In this document: in pieces, positions 34,539-45,993 of the stretch
How the letters are laid out: every line of letters begins with the position of its first letter
Numbering within the stretch: the stretch's first letter is position 1
DNA from: Sulfitobacter sp. S190
GTDB taxonomy: Bacteria; Pseudomonadota; Alphaproteobacteria; Rhodobacterales; Rhodobacteraceae
Length of the DNA stretch: 64,000 nt
Assembly: GCF_025141935.1 (NCBI RefSeq)
Contig: NZ_CP081120.1
Coordinates: 1,984,001 to 2,048,000, forward strand
Direction: 5' to 3'
Program-made: the position numbers and the translations under genes
The notes under the pieces: generated by a model
Told to the model about the DNA's origin: nothing
Seen by the model: the letters and a program-made list of their open reading frames with translations, nothing else
Databases searched by the model: none

Positions 34539-36569
34539 ATGACCCGCAAAGAAATCCTCAACGATCCCGCCATCGGCAACAAGGCCGAAGCCTTCGAGGC
34601 CTTCGACGACATTCCCACCAATCCCAACCTGCAGCGCACCATCGGCGAGGTCATCTCCGAACGCTATTCGCGGCGCGAACTGTTCCGCGGCGCACTTGCC
34701 GTCAGCGCCACCACCGCGCTTTTCGGCACCTCCGCGCTGATCGCGCCCAAGGGGGCCGCCGCCGCAAGCACCAGCCGCTACAACTTCTCCGAACTGGCAT
34801 GGGGCAACGACACCACCCACCACGTCGCCGACGGCTACGAGGCCGACATCCTGCTGCGCTGGGGCGATCCGATCACCGCCGACGCGCCGGAGTTCGACGT
34901 CATGAACCAGACCGCGGACGCGCAGTTGCAGCAATTCGGCTACAACAACGATTACGTGGGCTTTACCGCGCTGGACGACACCGGCACCCGCGGCCTGCTG
35001 TGCGTGAACCACGAATACACCAACGAAGAGGTGATGTTCCCCGGACTGGGCCGTCAGGACCGCGCCGGTTTCACCGGCATGACGCGCGAACTGGTGGACA
35101 TCGAAATGGCCGCCCACGGCGGCTCGGTCGTGGAAATCGCCAAGGGCACGGATGGCAAATGGGCGCTGGTGCGCGACAGCCCCTATAACCGCCGCATCAC
35201 GCCCCACAGCACCGACATGACGTTCTCGGGCCCTGCCGCGGGCCATCCGCGCATGCAGACCAACGCCGATCCCGACGGCATGACCGTGATCGGGACCGTG
35301 AACAACTGCGCGGGCGGCATGACGCCCTGGGGCACCTACCTGATGGCCGAAGAAAACTTCCACGGCTATTTCTGGACCGACAAGGTCGACGCCGAGGGCA
35401 AACCGGACGTCACCGGCATGGAAGAAGCCACCGCCCGGCGCAACGGACGCTACGGCGTGCCGGGCATGTGGTACGCCTGGGGCAAATACCACGACCGCTG
35501 GAACATCGACCGCGAACCCAATGAACCCAACCGCTGGGGCTGGATCGTCGAGGTCGACCCCCGCAACCCCGACGCGCTGCCGATCAAACACACCGCGATG
35601 GGGCGCTTTCGCCACGAAGGGGCCGAAACCACCGTGTCCTCCAGCGGCAAGCTGGTGGTCTACTCGGGCGACGACAACCGCTTCGACTACATGTACAAAT
35701 ACGTCTCTGGCGGCACGGTGACCGGCGATGAAGGCTTCGGATCAACGCTGATGTCGGACGGCACGCTCTATGCCGCGCGCTTCGATGCGGACGGCACCGT
35801 GACGTGGCTGCCGCTCGTGCACGGGACCGGCCCGCTGACGGCCGAAAACGGCTTTGACGATCAGGCGGACGTGCTGATCGACACGCGCATGGCGGCCGAT
35901 CTGATGGGCGCCACCCCGATGGACCGCCCCGAAGACGCGCAACCGCGTGGCGACGGCACGATTTATGTCATGCTGACCAACAACTCCAAACGCAAACCCG
36001 ATCAGGTCAACGCCGCCAACCCCCGCCCCGAAAGCGCCTTTGGCCACATCATCGAGATCAAGGAAGACGGCGGCGATCACGCGGCCACCACCGGCACCTG
36101 GTCCATCCTGGTGCAATGCGGCGATCCTGCGGTGGCCGAAGTGGGCGCGATCTGGAACCCCGACACATCGGAAAACGGCTGGTTCGGGTCACCCGACAAT
36201 GCCGCCATCGACGCGGACGGGCGGCTGTGGGTGTCGACGGACCAAGGGTCCAACTGGGCCAAGACCGGCAAATCGGACGGGCTCTACGCGCTCGAAACCG
36301 AAGGACAAGCGCGCGGCACGTCCAAGCTCTTCTTCCGCTGCCCCGTGGGGGGTGAAATGTGCGGCCCCTATTTCACCGACGACAACGAAACGCTATTTCT
36401 GGCGGTCCAGCACCCGGGCACCGACGGCACCAAGGATCTCGAAGGGTTCGAGCGCGCCTCCACCTTCGAAGATCCCGCCACGCGCTGGCCCGATTTCGAC
36501 CCCGACATGCCGCCGCGCCCCTCCGTGGTGGTGGTCACCAAAACCGGCGGCGGCAAAATCGCCCTCTGA
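34539..36569 (+). CDS. phoX: PhoX-type alkaline phosphatase (DUF839)
   Basis: A 676-residue Ca/Fe-dependent periplasmic phosphatase that releases phosphate from organic phosphoesters. The Tat signal is YSRRELFRGALAV (Arg45-Arg46). The DUF839 propeller contains CVNHEYTNEEVMFPG, NNCAGGMTPWGTYLMAEENFHGYFW (metal/active-site Glu) and GRFRHEGAETT. PhoX, rather than PhoA, is characteristic of marine alphaproteobacteria. Pho boxes lie directly upstream. Full length. Confidence 0.93.
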   Translation: MTRKEILNDPAIGNKAEAFEAFDDIPTNPNLQRTIGEVISERYSRRELFRGALAVSATTALFGTSALIAPKGAAAASTSRYNFSELAWGNDTTHHVADGYEADILLRWGDPITADAPEFDVMNQTADAQLQQFGYNNDYVGFTALDDTGTRGLLCVNHEYTNEEVMFPGLGRQDRAGFTGMTRELVDIEMAAHGGSVVEIAKGTDGKWALVRDSPYNRRITPHSTDMTFSGPAAGHPRMQTNADPDGMTVIGTVNNCAGGMTPWGTYLMAEENFHGYFWTDKVDAEGKPDVTGMEEATARRNGRYGVPGMWYAWGKYHDRWNIDREPNEPNRWGWIVEVDPRNPDALPIKHTAMGRFRHEGAETTVSSSGKLVVYSGDDNRFDYMYKYVSGGTVTGDEGFGSTLMSDGTLYAARFDADGTVTWLPLVHGTGPLTAENGFDDQADVLIDTRMAADLMGATPMDRPEDAQPRGDGTIYVMLTNNSKRKPDQVNAANPRPESAFGHIIEIKEDGGDHAATTGTWSILVQCGDPAVAEVGAIWNPDTSENGWFGSPDNAAIDADGRLWVSTDQGSNWAKTGKSDGLYALETEGQARGTSKLFFRCPVGGEMCGPYFTDDNETLFLAVQHPGTDGTKDLEGFERASTFEDPATRWPDFDPDMPPRPSVVVVTKTGGGKIAL

Positions 36570-36589
36570 CCGTCGCGCAGATGTCCAAC

Positions 36590-36612
36590 GGCCCCGCCCC
36601 ACCGGCGGGGCC
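36590..36612 (+). terminator. Possible terminator after phoX
   Basis: A 9-bp GC stem (GGCCCCGCC 36590-36598, GGCGGGGCC 36604-36612) with a 5-nt loop, 20 bp after the stop codon. There is no T-run, so this is tentative. Confidence 0.4.
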
Positions 36613-36711
36613 TGACGCGCGACCGCCCCCTTGCCCGGGGGCCCGGCCTGCTTTATTCTGCGCCCGGCAGACCGCCGGGTCCACGGCGCTGTTTACCTGA
36701 AAGTTCTGGAA

Positions 36712-36960
36712 ATGACGCTTTTGAAGCTGGCTCGGTTCGAGCAGCCGTTGAAGTGGGTGGCGCTGGCGCTCGGCCTGTGCAGTACCGTGTCGATCGTGCA
36801 GGACAGACAACTGGCCGCGATGCTGTTCGGCCTGCCGTTCTGTCTGATCTGGGTGTTCTGCGGCTGGCTGCGCACCGAACCACAGCTGAAATACATCAAC
36901 ATCGTGTTCAGCGCGCTCTACGCCTACGGCATCGTGCGTTACTTCGTGCTGGGTGCCTGA
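36712..36960 (+). CDS. Small membrane protein
   Basis: An 82-residue protein with two or three hydrophobic helices (WVALALGLCSTVSIV, LAAMLFGLPFCLIWVFCGWL, INIVFSALYAYGIVRYFVLG). It looks like an integral inner-membrane protein of unknown role. The start at 36712 is preferred because the upstream part is unlike a membrane protein N-terminus. Its 3' end overlaps the convergent znuA gene by 22 bp. Confidence 0.65.
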   Translation: MTLLKLARFEQPLKWVALALGLCSTVSIVQDRQLAAMLFGLPFCLIWVFCGWLRTEPQLKYINIVFSALYAYGIVRYFVLGA

Positions 36961-38024
36961 CCGCCCAGACACGCGACCAACGCCTGCCCCAGATTGCGCA
37001 GCATTCCAACGTAGGAATCGCCGCCCAACGGGTCGAGCGTGCCAATTGCCGTGTCATGACCCTCGACCGCGACCTGCAACAGGGCAGGATCGATCTGCGG
37101 CTCGGCAAAGGCACAGCGCACGGGCGTTTCGCTCAGCGCATCGCGCAGCGCCTGCACCCGCGCGGGTCCGGGGCTGACCGCATCGCCAAGCGACACAGCC
37201 CCCACCGCCTCGATCCCGAAACGGGCCTCGAAATAATGAAACGCATCGTGCAGCACCAGAAACGGCACATCCTGCACCGGCGCCAGCTCTTCGGCCAGCG
37301 TCTGGCGCAGCGTCTCCAGCTCGGCCTGCAGGGCTTGGGCATTCGCCGTATAGGTTTGCGCATTCTGCGGATCCTGTTCTGAGAGGGCCTGCGCAATCGA
37401 CGCTGCCCAGACCGCCCCGTTCACAGGGTCCAGCCACGCATGCGGATCGACACCGTCATGCCCGTGATGGTCGCCATGGTCCGCGTGATCTTCGTGGACC
37501 GCATGATCCTCGTCCGCGCCGTGGGCCTCATGGTCCCCGTGATCATCGTGGTCCTTGTGGTCGCCGTGATCCTCATGGTCCTCGTGATCCGCATGATCGC
37601 CATGGTCCTCGTGACCGTCATGCCCCTCCGCGCCCTCACCGTGACCGTGGTCATGCGCCTCAAAGGTCACCCCCGTCCGGAATTCCAGCAGCTGCGTTCC
37701 CTCCACCTCCAGCAATGTCAGCGTCGTGGCATCCGCGCCCAGCGTCTCTATCGGGTCGCGCATCCATCCGGTCAGTGACGGGCCGATCCAGACCACCATA
37801 TCCGCCTGCCCCAGCGCACGGGCGTCCGACGGGCGCATCGCGTAATCATGGGGCGACGTGCCCGGCTGGACCAGCACCTCGGGCGTTCCTACCCCATCCA
37901 TCACCCGCGCCACGATCGCCGCCACCGGCGCAATATCCGTGACCACCTTGGGCACATCGGCGGCAACCGCCTGCGTGCTTAGCGTAAAACCGGCCAGTGC
38001 GGCGCGCAGGAATGGGGTCATCAT
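36939..38024 (-). CDS. znuA: High-affinity zinc ABC transporter, periplasmic binding protein
   Basis: A 361-residue cluster A-I metal-binding protein with a signal peptide. Metal-site histidines appear in TSPHDYAMRPS (His59) and later in HAWLDP and FLVLHDAFHYFEARF. Between residues ~124 and 189 there is an unusually long His/Asp/Glu-rich loop with 22 histidines, mostly as HxD/HED/HGD triplets, which probably captures zinc. Two adjacent start codons exist (38024 and 38021), the second with better spacing from GGAG. Divergent from zur across an 81-bp gap with a Zur box. Confidence 0.95.
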   Translation of the reverse strand: MMTPFLRAALAGFTLSTQAVAADVPKVVTDIAPVAAIVARVMDGVGTPEVLVQPGTSPHDYAMRPSDARALGQADMVVWIGPSLTGWMRDPIETLGADATTLTLLEVEGTQLLEFRTGVTFEAHDHGHGEGAEGHDGHEDHGDHADHEDHEDHGDHKDHDDHGDHEAHGADEDHAVHEDHADHGDHHGHDGVDPHAWLDPVNGAVWAASIAQALSEQDPQNAQTYTANAQALQAELETLRQTLAEELAPVQDVPFLVLHDAFHYFEARFGIEAVGAVSLGDAVSPGPARVQALRDALSETPVRCAFAEPQIDPALLQVAVEGHDTAIGTLDPLGGDSYVGMLRNLGQALVACLGGQAPSTK

Positions 38025-38063
38025 CTCTCTCCAAAATCAGGATTCGGCATCTTGCTAACAGCG

Positions 38064-38075
38064 ATGTTATAACAT
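38064..38075. promoter_or_regulatory. Zur box between znuA and zur
   Basis: Perfect 12-bp palindrome ATGTTATAACAT within GATGTTATAACATATC, matching the alphaproteobacterial Zur consensus core. It lies midway between the divergent znuA and zur-znuC-znuB starts and would repress both directions when zinc is sufficient. Confidence 0.85.
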
Positions 38076-38105
38076 ATCAATCCCCGACAAACGGACGGAG
38101 ACATC

Positions 38106-38588
38106 ATGTCTGACCCCATCGCCTTTCATGACCACGATCACACCGCCTGTGTCGCATCGACCCTGCGCGAGGCCGAAAGCCATTGCGCGGACACCGGTTT
38201 GCGGCTGACCCCCGTGCGCCGCCGGGCGCTGGAAATCCTGCTGGCCGAGCACCGGGCGCTGGGGGCCTACGACCTGCTGGCGCATCTGACCGCCGAAGGG
38301 CTGGGCGCGGGTCCGCCCGTGGCTTACAGGGCGCTCGATTTTCTGGTCAAGGCGGGGTTCGCCCATAAGATCGAAGCGCTCAATGCCTACGTGGCCTGCG
38401 CCCATCTGGGCCGCGATCACGCCCCCGCCTTTCTGATTTGCCGCGCCTGCCAGTCGGTCGCCGAGGCGGGCACCGATCCGGCCGCCGGCCGGTTGGGCGA
38501 CGCGGCCCGCGCCGCGGGCTTCAAAATCGAACGCACCGTGGTCGAGGCACAGGGCCTCTGCCCCGCTTGCCAGGAAGACACTGAATGA
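38106..38588 (+). CDS. zur: Zinc uptake regulator, Fur family
   Basis: A 160-residue Fur-family repressor. DNA-binding winged helix at ~28-90 (GLRLTPVRRRALEILLAEHRALGAYDLLAHL, VAYRALDFLVKAGFAHKI), then the zinc-binding dimerisation domain with CRAC (C-x2-C) and a C-terminal CPAC, plus an N-terminal HDHDH stretch. Followed by znuC with a 4-bp ATGA overlap, so zur-znuC-znuB is one unit repressed through the upstream palindrome. Confidence 0.94.
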   Translation: MSDPIAFHDHDHTACVASTLREAESHCADTGLRLTPVRRRALEILLAEHRALGAYDLLAHLTAEGLGAGPPVAYRALDFLVKAGFAHKIEALNAYVACAHLGRDHAPAFLICRACQSVAEAGTDPAAGRLGDAARAAGFKIERTVVEAQGLCPACQEDTE

Positions 38589-39336
38589 CACTGATCGAAA
38601 CACGCAATCTCACGCTCGGCTACGGCGGCAACACCGTGCTGCGCGGCGTGAACCTCAGCCTCTCGGCGGGCGAAATCGTCACCATCGTCGGGCCCAACGG
38701 GTCGGGCAAATCCTCGCTGCTTCGGGCGCTGATCGGGGCGCTGCCCGCCACCTCCGGCAGCATCAGACGGCGGGACGGTCTGCGCATCGGCTACGTCCCG
38801 CAAAGCCTGTCGATCGACGCCACCCTGCCCATCACCGTCACCCGGTTTCTCGGCCTGCCGCGGCGGGCCGCCCCCGACGCCACCGCCGCCGCGCTTGCCA
38901 CGGCGGGTGCCTCCGATCTGGGCAACCGCCAGCTTGCGGCGCTGTCGGGCGGGCAATTCCAGCGGGTCCTGCTGGCGCGGGCGCTCCTGTCGGACCCCGA
39001 CATCCTGATCCTCGACGAAGCCACCCAGGGGCTCGACCAACCCGGTGCCGCCAGCTTCTACCGCCAGATCGAAGCGGTGCGTGCCGCACGGGGCTGCGCG
39101 GTGCTGATGGTCAGCCACGATCTGCACGTGGTGATGGCCGCCTCCGACCGGGTCCTGTGCCTCAACGGGCACGTCTGCTGCGAAGGTGCGCCGCACGTTG
39201 TGGCCGACGCCCCCGAATACCGCGCCCTCTTCGGCACCGGCACCCAAGGCGCACTAGCGCTCTACCGCCACCACCATGATCACGACCATGACCATGACCA
39301 CGATCATGCGCACGACCATCACGAAGGAGCGGCCTG

Positions 39337-39337
<1 letters not shown>
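38585..39337 (+). CDS. znuC: Zinc ABC transporter ATPase
   Basis: A 250-residue ATPase: Walker A GPNGSGKSS, signature LSGGQFQRVLLARAL, Walker B ILILDEATQGLD, and H-loop MVSHDLHVV. The C-terminus ends in a histidine-aspartate tail (residues ~230-250) that, like the ZnuA loop, may bind zinc at the cytoplasmic face. Overlaps both zur (4 bp) and znuB (1 bp). Confidence 0.95.
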
Positions 39338-41353
<2,016 letters not shown>

Positions 41354-41354
<1 letters not shown>

Positions 41355-42088
41355 TGACCGACACACCGCCCACCGGATACCTCCCGCGCGATCCCGCCAG
41401 CCACCCGCGCCGACGCCATCCCGGCTATAAATCCAGCCTCAAGCGCAGCCCGACCCACGCGCCGCTGGTCCTGCCCACCTCCGCCTCCGAAGAAACCGGG
41501 CCGGTGTTCGGCCATGCGGCGCTGGGGCCGCGCGACGGCGATCTGCTGCACAATTTCGGACCGCAGGATCAATCCGCCATCGGGCCGCGTATCATCGTGC
41601 ACGGGCAGGTCCGCGATCAGTTTTCCCGCCCCGTCGCAGGCGCCCTGCTCGAGCTGTGGCAGGCCAACGCGGGCGGGCGGTACCGGCACAAGAACGAAGG
41701 CTACATCGCCCCGCTGGACCCCAATTTCGGGGGATGCGGGCGCGTGATTACCGATGAACAGGGCCGCTACGAGGTGCGCACGGTCCAGCCCGGCCCCTAC
41801 CCCTGGCCCAACGGCCCGAATGACTGGCGGCCCGCGCATATCCATTTTTCGGTCTTCGGGCACGGCTTTGCCCAACGGCTGATCACGCAGATGTATTTCG
41901 AGGGCGATCCGCTCATTGCCCGGTGCCCCATCGTGCAGGCCATCGCCGATCCCGCGGCGGTCGATCGGCTGATCGCGCCTTTCGATCTCGACCATACCGC
42001 ACCGATGGACGCGCGCGCCTACCGCTTTGACATCACCCTGCGGGGGCGCCACCAGACCCATTTTGAAAACCGACCCGAGGGGCTGTGA
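41354..42088 (+). CDS. pcaH: Protocatechuate 3,4-dioxygenase beta subunit
   Basis: Intradiol ring-cleaving dioxygenase subunit carrying the Fe(III) site. 244 residues: the iron ligands are the Tyr of EGYIAPLD, the Tyr of PGPYPWPNGPND and the two His of WRPAHIHF, all intact, with the substrate Arg in the same motif. Overlaps pobA by one base (TGATG). Confidence 0.97.
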
Positions 42089-42675
42089 TGAGCGATCTTC
42101 CCGAAACCGCGAGCCAGACCGCCGGACCTTACGTGCACATCGGCTGCACGCCCAACGCGGCGGGTCTCACCGGCGTCTATCCCGAAGATATGGGCGCACG
42201 GATGATCACCGCGCAGGCGACAGGGCCGCGTATCGCGCTGACCGGTCTGATCCTCGACGGTGACGGCGCGCCGATGGGCGACGCGATGATCGAAGCCTGG
42301 CACCCCGATGCCGCGGGCCGTTTCGCGGGCGATCCGCTGGCCGACCCGCACGCGACGGGCTTCGGGCGCGCCGCCACGGATGCCACCGGCCGTTACCGGT
42401 TCGAGACGATCAAGCCCGGAGCCATCGCATTGCCCGCCGGTGGGATGCAGGCCGCCCACATCACCCTGTGGATCGTCGCACGCGGCATCAATATCGGCCT
42501 GCACACCCGCGCCTATTTCGCCGATGATCCGGCACTTGGCGCTGATCCGGTTCTGTCTGGCATTAAGGACCGTGACCGGGTCGGCACCCTGCTGGCCCAT
42601 CCCGATGGCGGGGGCACCTACCGTTTCGATATCCGGGTGCAAGGTGCTGACGAAACGGTGTTTTTCGACGCCTGA
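42088..42675 (+). CDS. pcaG: Protocatechuate 3,4-dioxygenase alpha subunit
   Basis: A 195-residue alpha subunit, lacking iron ligands but shaping the active site. TASQTAGPYVHIGC is the family start, and GDAMIEAWHPDAAGRF is typical. One-base overlap with pcaH. Downstream pca genes (pcaB, pcaC, pcaD) are not in the window, so the rest of the beta-ketoadipate pathway is elsewhere. Confidence 0.97.
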   Translation: MSDLPETASQTAGPYVHIGCTPNAAGLTGVYPEDMGARMITAQATGPRIALTGLILDGDGAPMGDAMIEAWHPDAAGRFAGDPLADPHATGFGRAATDATGRYRFETIKPGAIALPAGGMQAAHITLWIVARGINIGLHTRAYFADDPALGADPVLSGIKDRDRVGTLLAHPDGGGTYRFDIRVQGADETVFFDA

Positions 42676-42739
42676 GAAAGCGTGCCGCCGGTGTATGCAC
42701 AGACGGTGTACGCGCGGTGCACAGCGTGTGACACTATCC

Positions 42740-43141
42740 TCAGCCCGTTGAAATCACCGCCGTCGCCTCGATCTCGACCTTGGCTTCGTCCTCGATCAGC
42801 CCCGCCACCACGACCATCGCCATCGCGGGAAAATGGCGGCCCATCACCGCGCGATAGGCCCGCCCCACTTCCGCCTGTGCGGCAAGGTATTCGGCCTTGT
42901 CGGTGACGTACCACGTCAGGCGCATGATGTCCTCGGGCGTGCCGCCCGCCGCTTCGACCACGTCCCGGATGTTGCGCAAGGCCTGGGTCATTTGTCCAAT
43001 GAAATCATGCGCTTCGAACCGTTGATCGGCTGTCCAGCCGATCTGGCCACCAACAAAAAGATGTCCGTCCGCGCTGAGCATTCCGTTGGCATAGCCCTTT
43101 GCGGGGGCCCATCCTTCGGGCTGGATGACTTGATGCGACAT
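42740..43141 (-). CDS. RidA family enamine deaminase, last gene of the anthraniloyl-CoA operon
   Basis: A 133-residue RidA-fold protein (QPEGWAPAKGYANGM; HLFVGGQIGWTADQRFE; VVVAGLIEDEAKVEIEATAV). It lies 15 bp after kynU in an operon whose monooxygenase/reductase produces an enamine-type aminocyclohexene-CoA. RidA proteins hydrolyse enamines and imines, so it may deaminate that intermediate, although this is inference. The ATG at 43141 has a clear AAAGGAG site. Confidence 0.86.
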   Translation of the reverse strand: MSHQVIQPEGWAPAKGYANGMLSADGHLFVGGQIGWTADQRFEAHDFIGQMTQALRNIRDVVEAAGGTPEDIMRLTWYVTDKAEYLAAQAEVGRAYRAVMGRHFPAMAMVVVAGLIEDEAKVEIEATAVISTG

Positions 43142-43156
43142 ACGTGGCTCCTTTTC

Positions 43157-44347
43157 TCAGGTGACTTTGCCGCGGATCTTGTATTTTTCCTGATCCCACA
43201 AGCGGTTATCCATCACGTCCTTGATGACGGCGACCGCGGCACTGACGTCTGCGGCATCGATATACATCGGCGTGAACCCGAACCGCATGATATCGGGCGC
43301 CCGGAAATCCCCGATCACACCACGGTCGATCACCGCCTGCATCGCGGCATAGCCTTCGTCGAAGGACCACGACACCTGACTGCCCCGCGTCCGCGGGTCG
43401 CGCGGGCTGGCCAGCGTCAACTGCGGCACGTCACGCTCGATCTCTTCGATAAACTGCTCCTGCAACGCGACCGACGCCGCGCGCAGCGCGTCCATGTCCA
43501 CGTCTGCCCAAAGCTCCATCGCGACCTCGAGTGCTGTCAGCTGGATCACGGGCGGCGTTCCGACGCGCATCCGCTCGATGCCCGACCCTGCCTTGTATTT
43601 CAGATCAAAAGCAAAGGGTTGGCGGTGGCCAAGCCATCCGCTCAGCGCCGGTTCGACCTTATCGGCCAGATCGGGGCGCACGTAGATGAACGCCGGTGCG
43701 CCCGGCCCCCCGTTGAGATATTTATAGGTGCACCCGATGGCAAACTCGCATCCCGACCCCGCCAGATCGACCGGCAAGGCCCCGGCGGAATGGGCCAGAT
43801 CCCACACCATCACGGCACCGCTCGCATGCGCCATTTCGGTCACCGCGCGCATGTCGTGCTTGCGCCCTGTGCGGTAATCCACCTCGGTCAGCATCACCGC
43901 CGCGACACTGTCGTCTATCGCCTCTGCCACCTCTTCGGGGGCGACGGTTTTCAGCGTGTAGCCCTGCTCCAGCAGCCCGACCAGACCCTCTGCCATATAC
44001 AGATCCGACGGAAAATTGCCGGTATCGCTGAGGATGACACGGCGGTCGGGGTTCAGCTTGACCGCCGAGGCCAGCGCCTGAAACACCTTGATGGACAGGG
44101 TGTCGCCCATCACCACCGATCCCTCGGGTGCGCCAATGATGCCGGCCACCATGTTACCCACGCGGGACGGCTGGTCCATCCAACCGGCCTTGTTCCAGCC
44201 GCGGATCAGCATCTCCCCCCATTCCGCGTTCAACATCTGCTGCACACGTTCGGGCACCTCGCGCGGTATTGGCCCGAGTGAGTTGCCATCCAGATAGATA
44301 ACGCCTTCGGGCAGGACAAATGCCTCTTTACGCAGGATATTGGACAA
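43157..44347 (-). CDS. kynU: Kynureninase
   Basis: PLP enzyme cleaving L-kynurenine to anthranilate and alanine. 396 residues from the TTG start. PLP-binding lysine in CTYKYLNGGPG; YLDGNSLGPIP and WDLAHSAGALP are typical. Start choice: an ATG at 44371 overlaps the upstream stop (ATGA), but a strong GAAGGAG site lies after it and 8 nt before TTG 44347, which also gives the usual family N-terminus (x-SNILRKEAF). Either is possible. Supplies anthranilate to the CoA ligase encoded upstream. Confidence 0.93.
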   Translation of the reverse strand: MSNILRKEAFVLPEGVIYLDGNSLGPIPREVPERVQQMLNAEWGEMLIRGWNKAGWMDQPSRVGNMVAGIIGAPEGSVVMGDTLSIKVFQALASAVKLNPDRRVILSDTGNFPSDLYMAEGLVGLLEQGYTLKTVAPEEVAEAIDDSVAAVMLTEVDYRTGRKHDMRAVTEMAHASGAVMVWDLAHSAGALPVDLAGSGCEFAIGCTYKYLNGGPGAPAFIYVRPDLADKVEPALSGWLGHRQPFAFDLKYKAGSGIERMRVGTPPVIQLTALEVAMELWADVDMDALRAASVALQEQFIEEIERDVPQLTLASPRDPRTRGSQVSWSFDEGYAAMQAVIDRGVIGDFRAPDIMRFGFTPMYIDAADVSAAVAVIKDVMDNRLWDQEKYKIRGKVT

Positions 44348-44367
44348 GTGCGGGTCTCCTTCGGGGA

Positions 44368-45990
44368 TCATTTGAAGTTCTGTTCGCGCAGGGCGAACCG
44401 TTGGATTTTGCCCGTCGCGGTCTTGGGCAACGCCTCGATAAAACGCACATCGCGCGGGTATTTGTAAGGGGCGATCGTCGCCTTCACGTGATCCTGCAAT
44501 GCCTTGACGGTTGCCGCGTTCGCCGCTGTGCCTTCGGTCAGCACGACATGCGCCTGCACGATGCTGCCGCGCGCGTCGTCGGGGGCGCCCACCACGCCGC
44601 ATTCGCTTACTGCCGGATGCGACAGAAGTGCGGCCTCCACCTCGGGGCCCGCGATATTATAGCCCGCAGATACGATCATGTCATCGTTGCGGGCGGCAAA
44701 ATGCAGATACCCCTGCGCGTCCATCACAAAGCTGTCGCCCGTCACGTTCCAGCCGTCCTGAACATAGCTTTGCTGGCGATCATCATCGAGATAGCGACAC
44801 CCCGTGGGCCCCCGCACGGCCAGGCGGCCGACAACGCCGTGCGGCACTTGCGCGCCCGCCGCATCGATGATCTTCGCCTCATATCCGCGCACGGGTTTGC
44901 CGGTGCAGCCCGCACGGTGATCGTCAAAGCGGTTCGTCACGAAAATATGCAGTATCTCTGTCGCGCCAATGCCATCGAGCATCGGCTTGCCGGTCTTTTC
45001 CTGCCACTCATGATACACTGGCGCTGGCAACGTTTCGCCCGCACTGACGGCGGCGCGCAGGGAGGTGAGGTCCGCGCCCTCTTCCATCGCCTGCAGCATC
45101 GCGCGGTAGGCGGTCGGCGCGGTGAAACACACCGTCGCCCGGAATTTTTCGATGATTTCGATCATATTCGGCGGGCTCGCCGTTTCCAGAAGCGTCGCCG
45201 CCGCCCCGAAGCGCAGCGGAAACACCGCCAGCCCCCCAAGCCCGAATGTAAAGGCCAGCGGGGGCGACCCCACAAACACGTCATCGGGGGTCACCTGCAG
45301 GACCTCGCGGGCATAGCCATCCGCGATGATCAACAGATCGCGGTGAAAATGCATCGTCGCCTTCGGATCGCCCGTCGTGCCCGATGTAAACCCCAGTAGC
45401 GCCACATCATCCTGCGCGGTATCGACCGCGTCAAAATCGACCGGCTTCTCCAGCGCCAGCCGGTCCAGCTCCGCATCGTGATTGGAGGTGCCGTCGAAGC
45501 CCACAACCGTGCGCAAATGCTCGGATGTCTTGGCGCAGGCGGCCATCTCGTCCATCAGACGGGTGTCGCAGAGCGCGTGACTGATGCGGGCCTTGTCGAC
45601 AATCGCGCCAAGCTCGACCGCGCGCAGCATCGGCATGGTATTCACGACCACGGCACCCGCCTTTGTCGCGGCAAGCCAGCAGGCAACCATTGCCGGATTG
45701 TTGGCCGAGCGGATCAACACGCGGTTGCCCGGTTTCAACCCGAGGTTCTCGACCATCGCTCTCGCCAAACGGTTGGTCCAGTCCGCCAGCTCCTTATAGG
45801 TGCGCCGACGGCCGTTTCCGATCAGCGCCGTGCGGTCCCCAAACCCGCGCCTGACCATATCGTCGGTCAGGGCAACGCCGACATTCAACCGTTCGGGATA
45901 GTCAAAACCCGCCAGCAGAAGATCCGGCCAAAGGGCGGGATCGGGCAGATTGTCACGCGCAAAACTGTCGGTGTGACCGGAGCGGTGCAT
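44368..45990 (-). CDS. abmG: 2-aminobenzoate-CoA ligase (benzoate-CoA ligase family)
   Basis: A 540-residue adenylate-forming enzyme activating anthranilate to anthraniloyl-CoA. Motifs: AMP-binding GFTSGTTGDPKA, DGIGATEILHIF, GDSFVMDAQGY and the C-terminal catalytic lysine in PKTATGKIQRF. IGATEILHIF is characteristic of the benzoate/2-aminobenzoate ligase branch. Specificity for 2-aminobenzoate is supported by kynU downstream and the monooxygenase/reductase gene upstream; benzoate remains an alternative. Confidence 0.88.
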   Translation of the reverse strand: MHRSGHTDSFARDNLPDPALWPDLLLAGFDYPERLNVGVALTDDMVRRGFGDRTALIGNGRRRTYKELADWTNRLARAMVENLGLKPGNRVLIRSANNPAMVACWLAATKAGAVVVNTMPMLRAVELGAIVDKARISHALCDTRLMDEMAACAKTSEHLRTVVGFDGTSNHDAELDRLALEKPVDFDAVDTAQDDVALLGFTSGTTGDPKATMHFHRDLLIIADGYAREVLQVTPDDVFVGSPPLAFTFGLGGLAVFPLRFGAAATLLETASPPNMIEIIEKFRATVCFTAPTAYRAMLQAMEEGADLTSLRAAVSAGETLPAPVYHEWQEKTGKPMLDGIGATEILHIFVTNRFDDHRAGCTGKPVRGYEAKIIDAAGAQVPHGVVGRLAVRGPTGCRYLDDDRQQSYVQDGWNVTGDSFVMDAQGYLHFAARNDDMIVSAGYNIAGPEVEAALLSHPAVSECGVVGAPDDARGSIVQAHVVLTEGTAANAATVKALQDHVKATIAPYKYPRDVRFIEALPKTATGKIQRFALREQNFK

Positions 45991-45993
45991 GGC

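Noticed and set aside
37440..37660. Tandem short repeats that could suggest a CRISPR or microsatellite
   Set aside because: They are GAx/CAx codon repeats encoding the His/Asp loop of ZnuA; no constant repeat-spacer structure.
42676..42739. Terminator between convergent pcaG and ridA
   Set aside because: Some GTG/CAC self-complementarity is visible but no continuous stem with a T-run.
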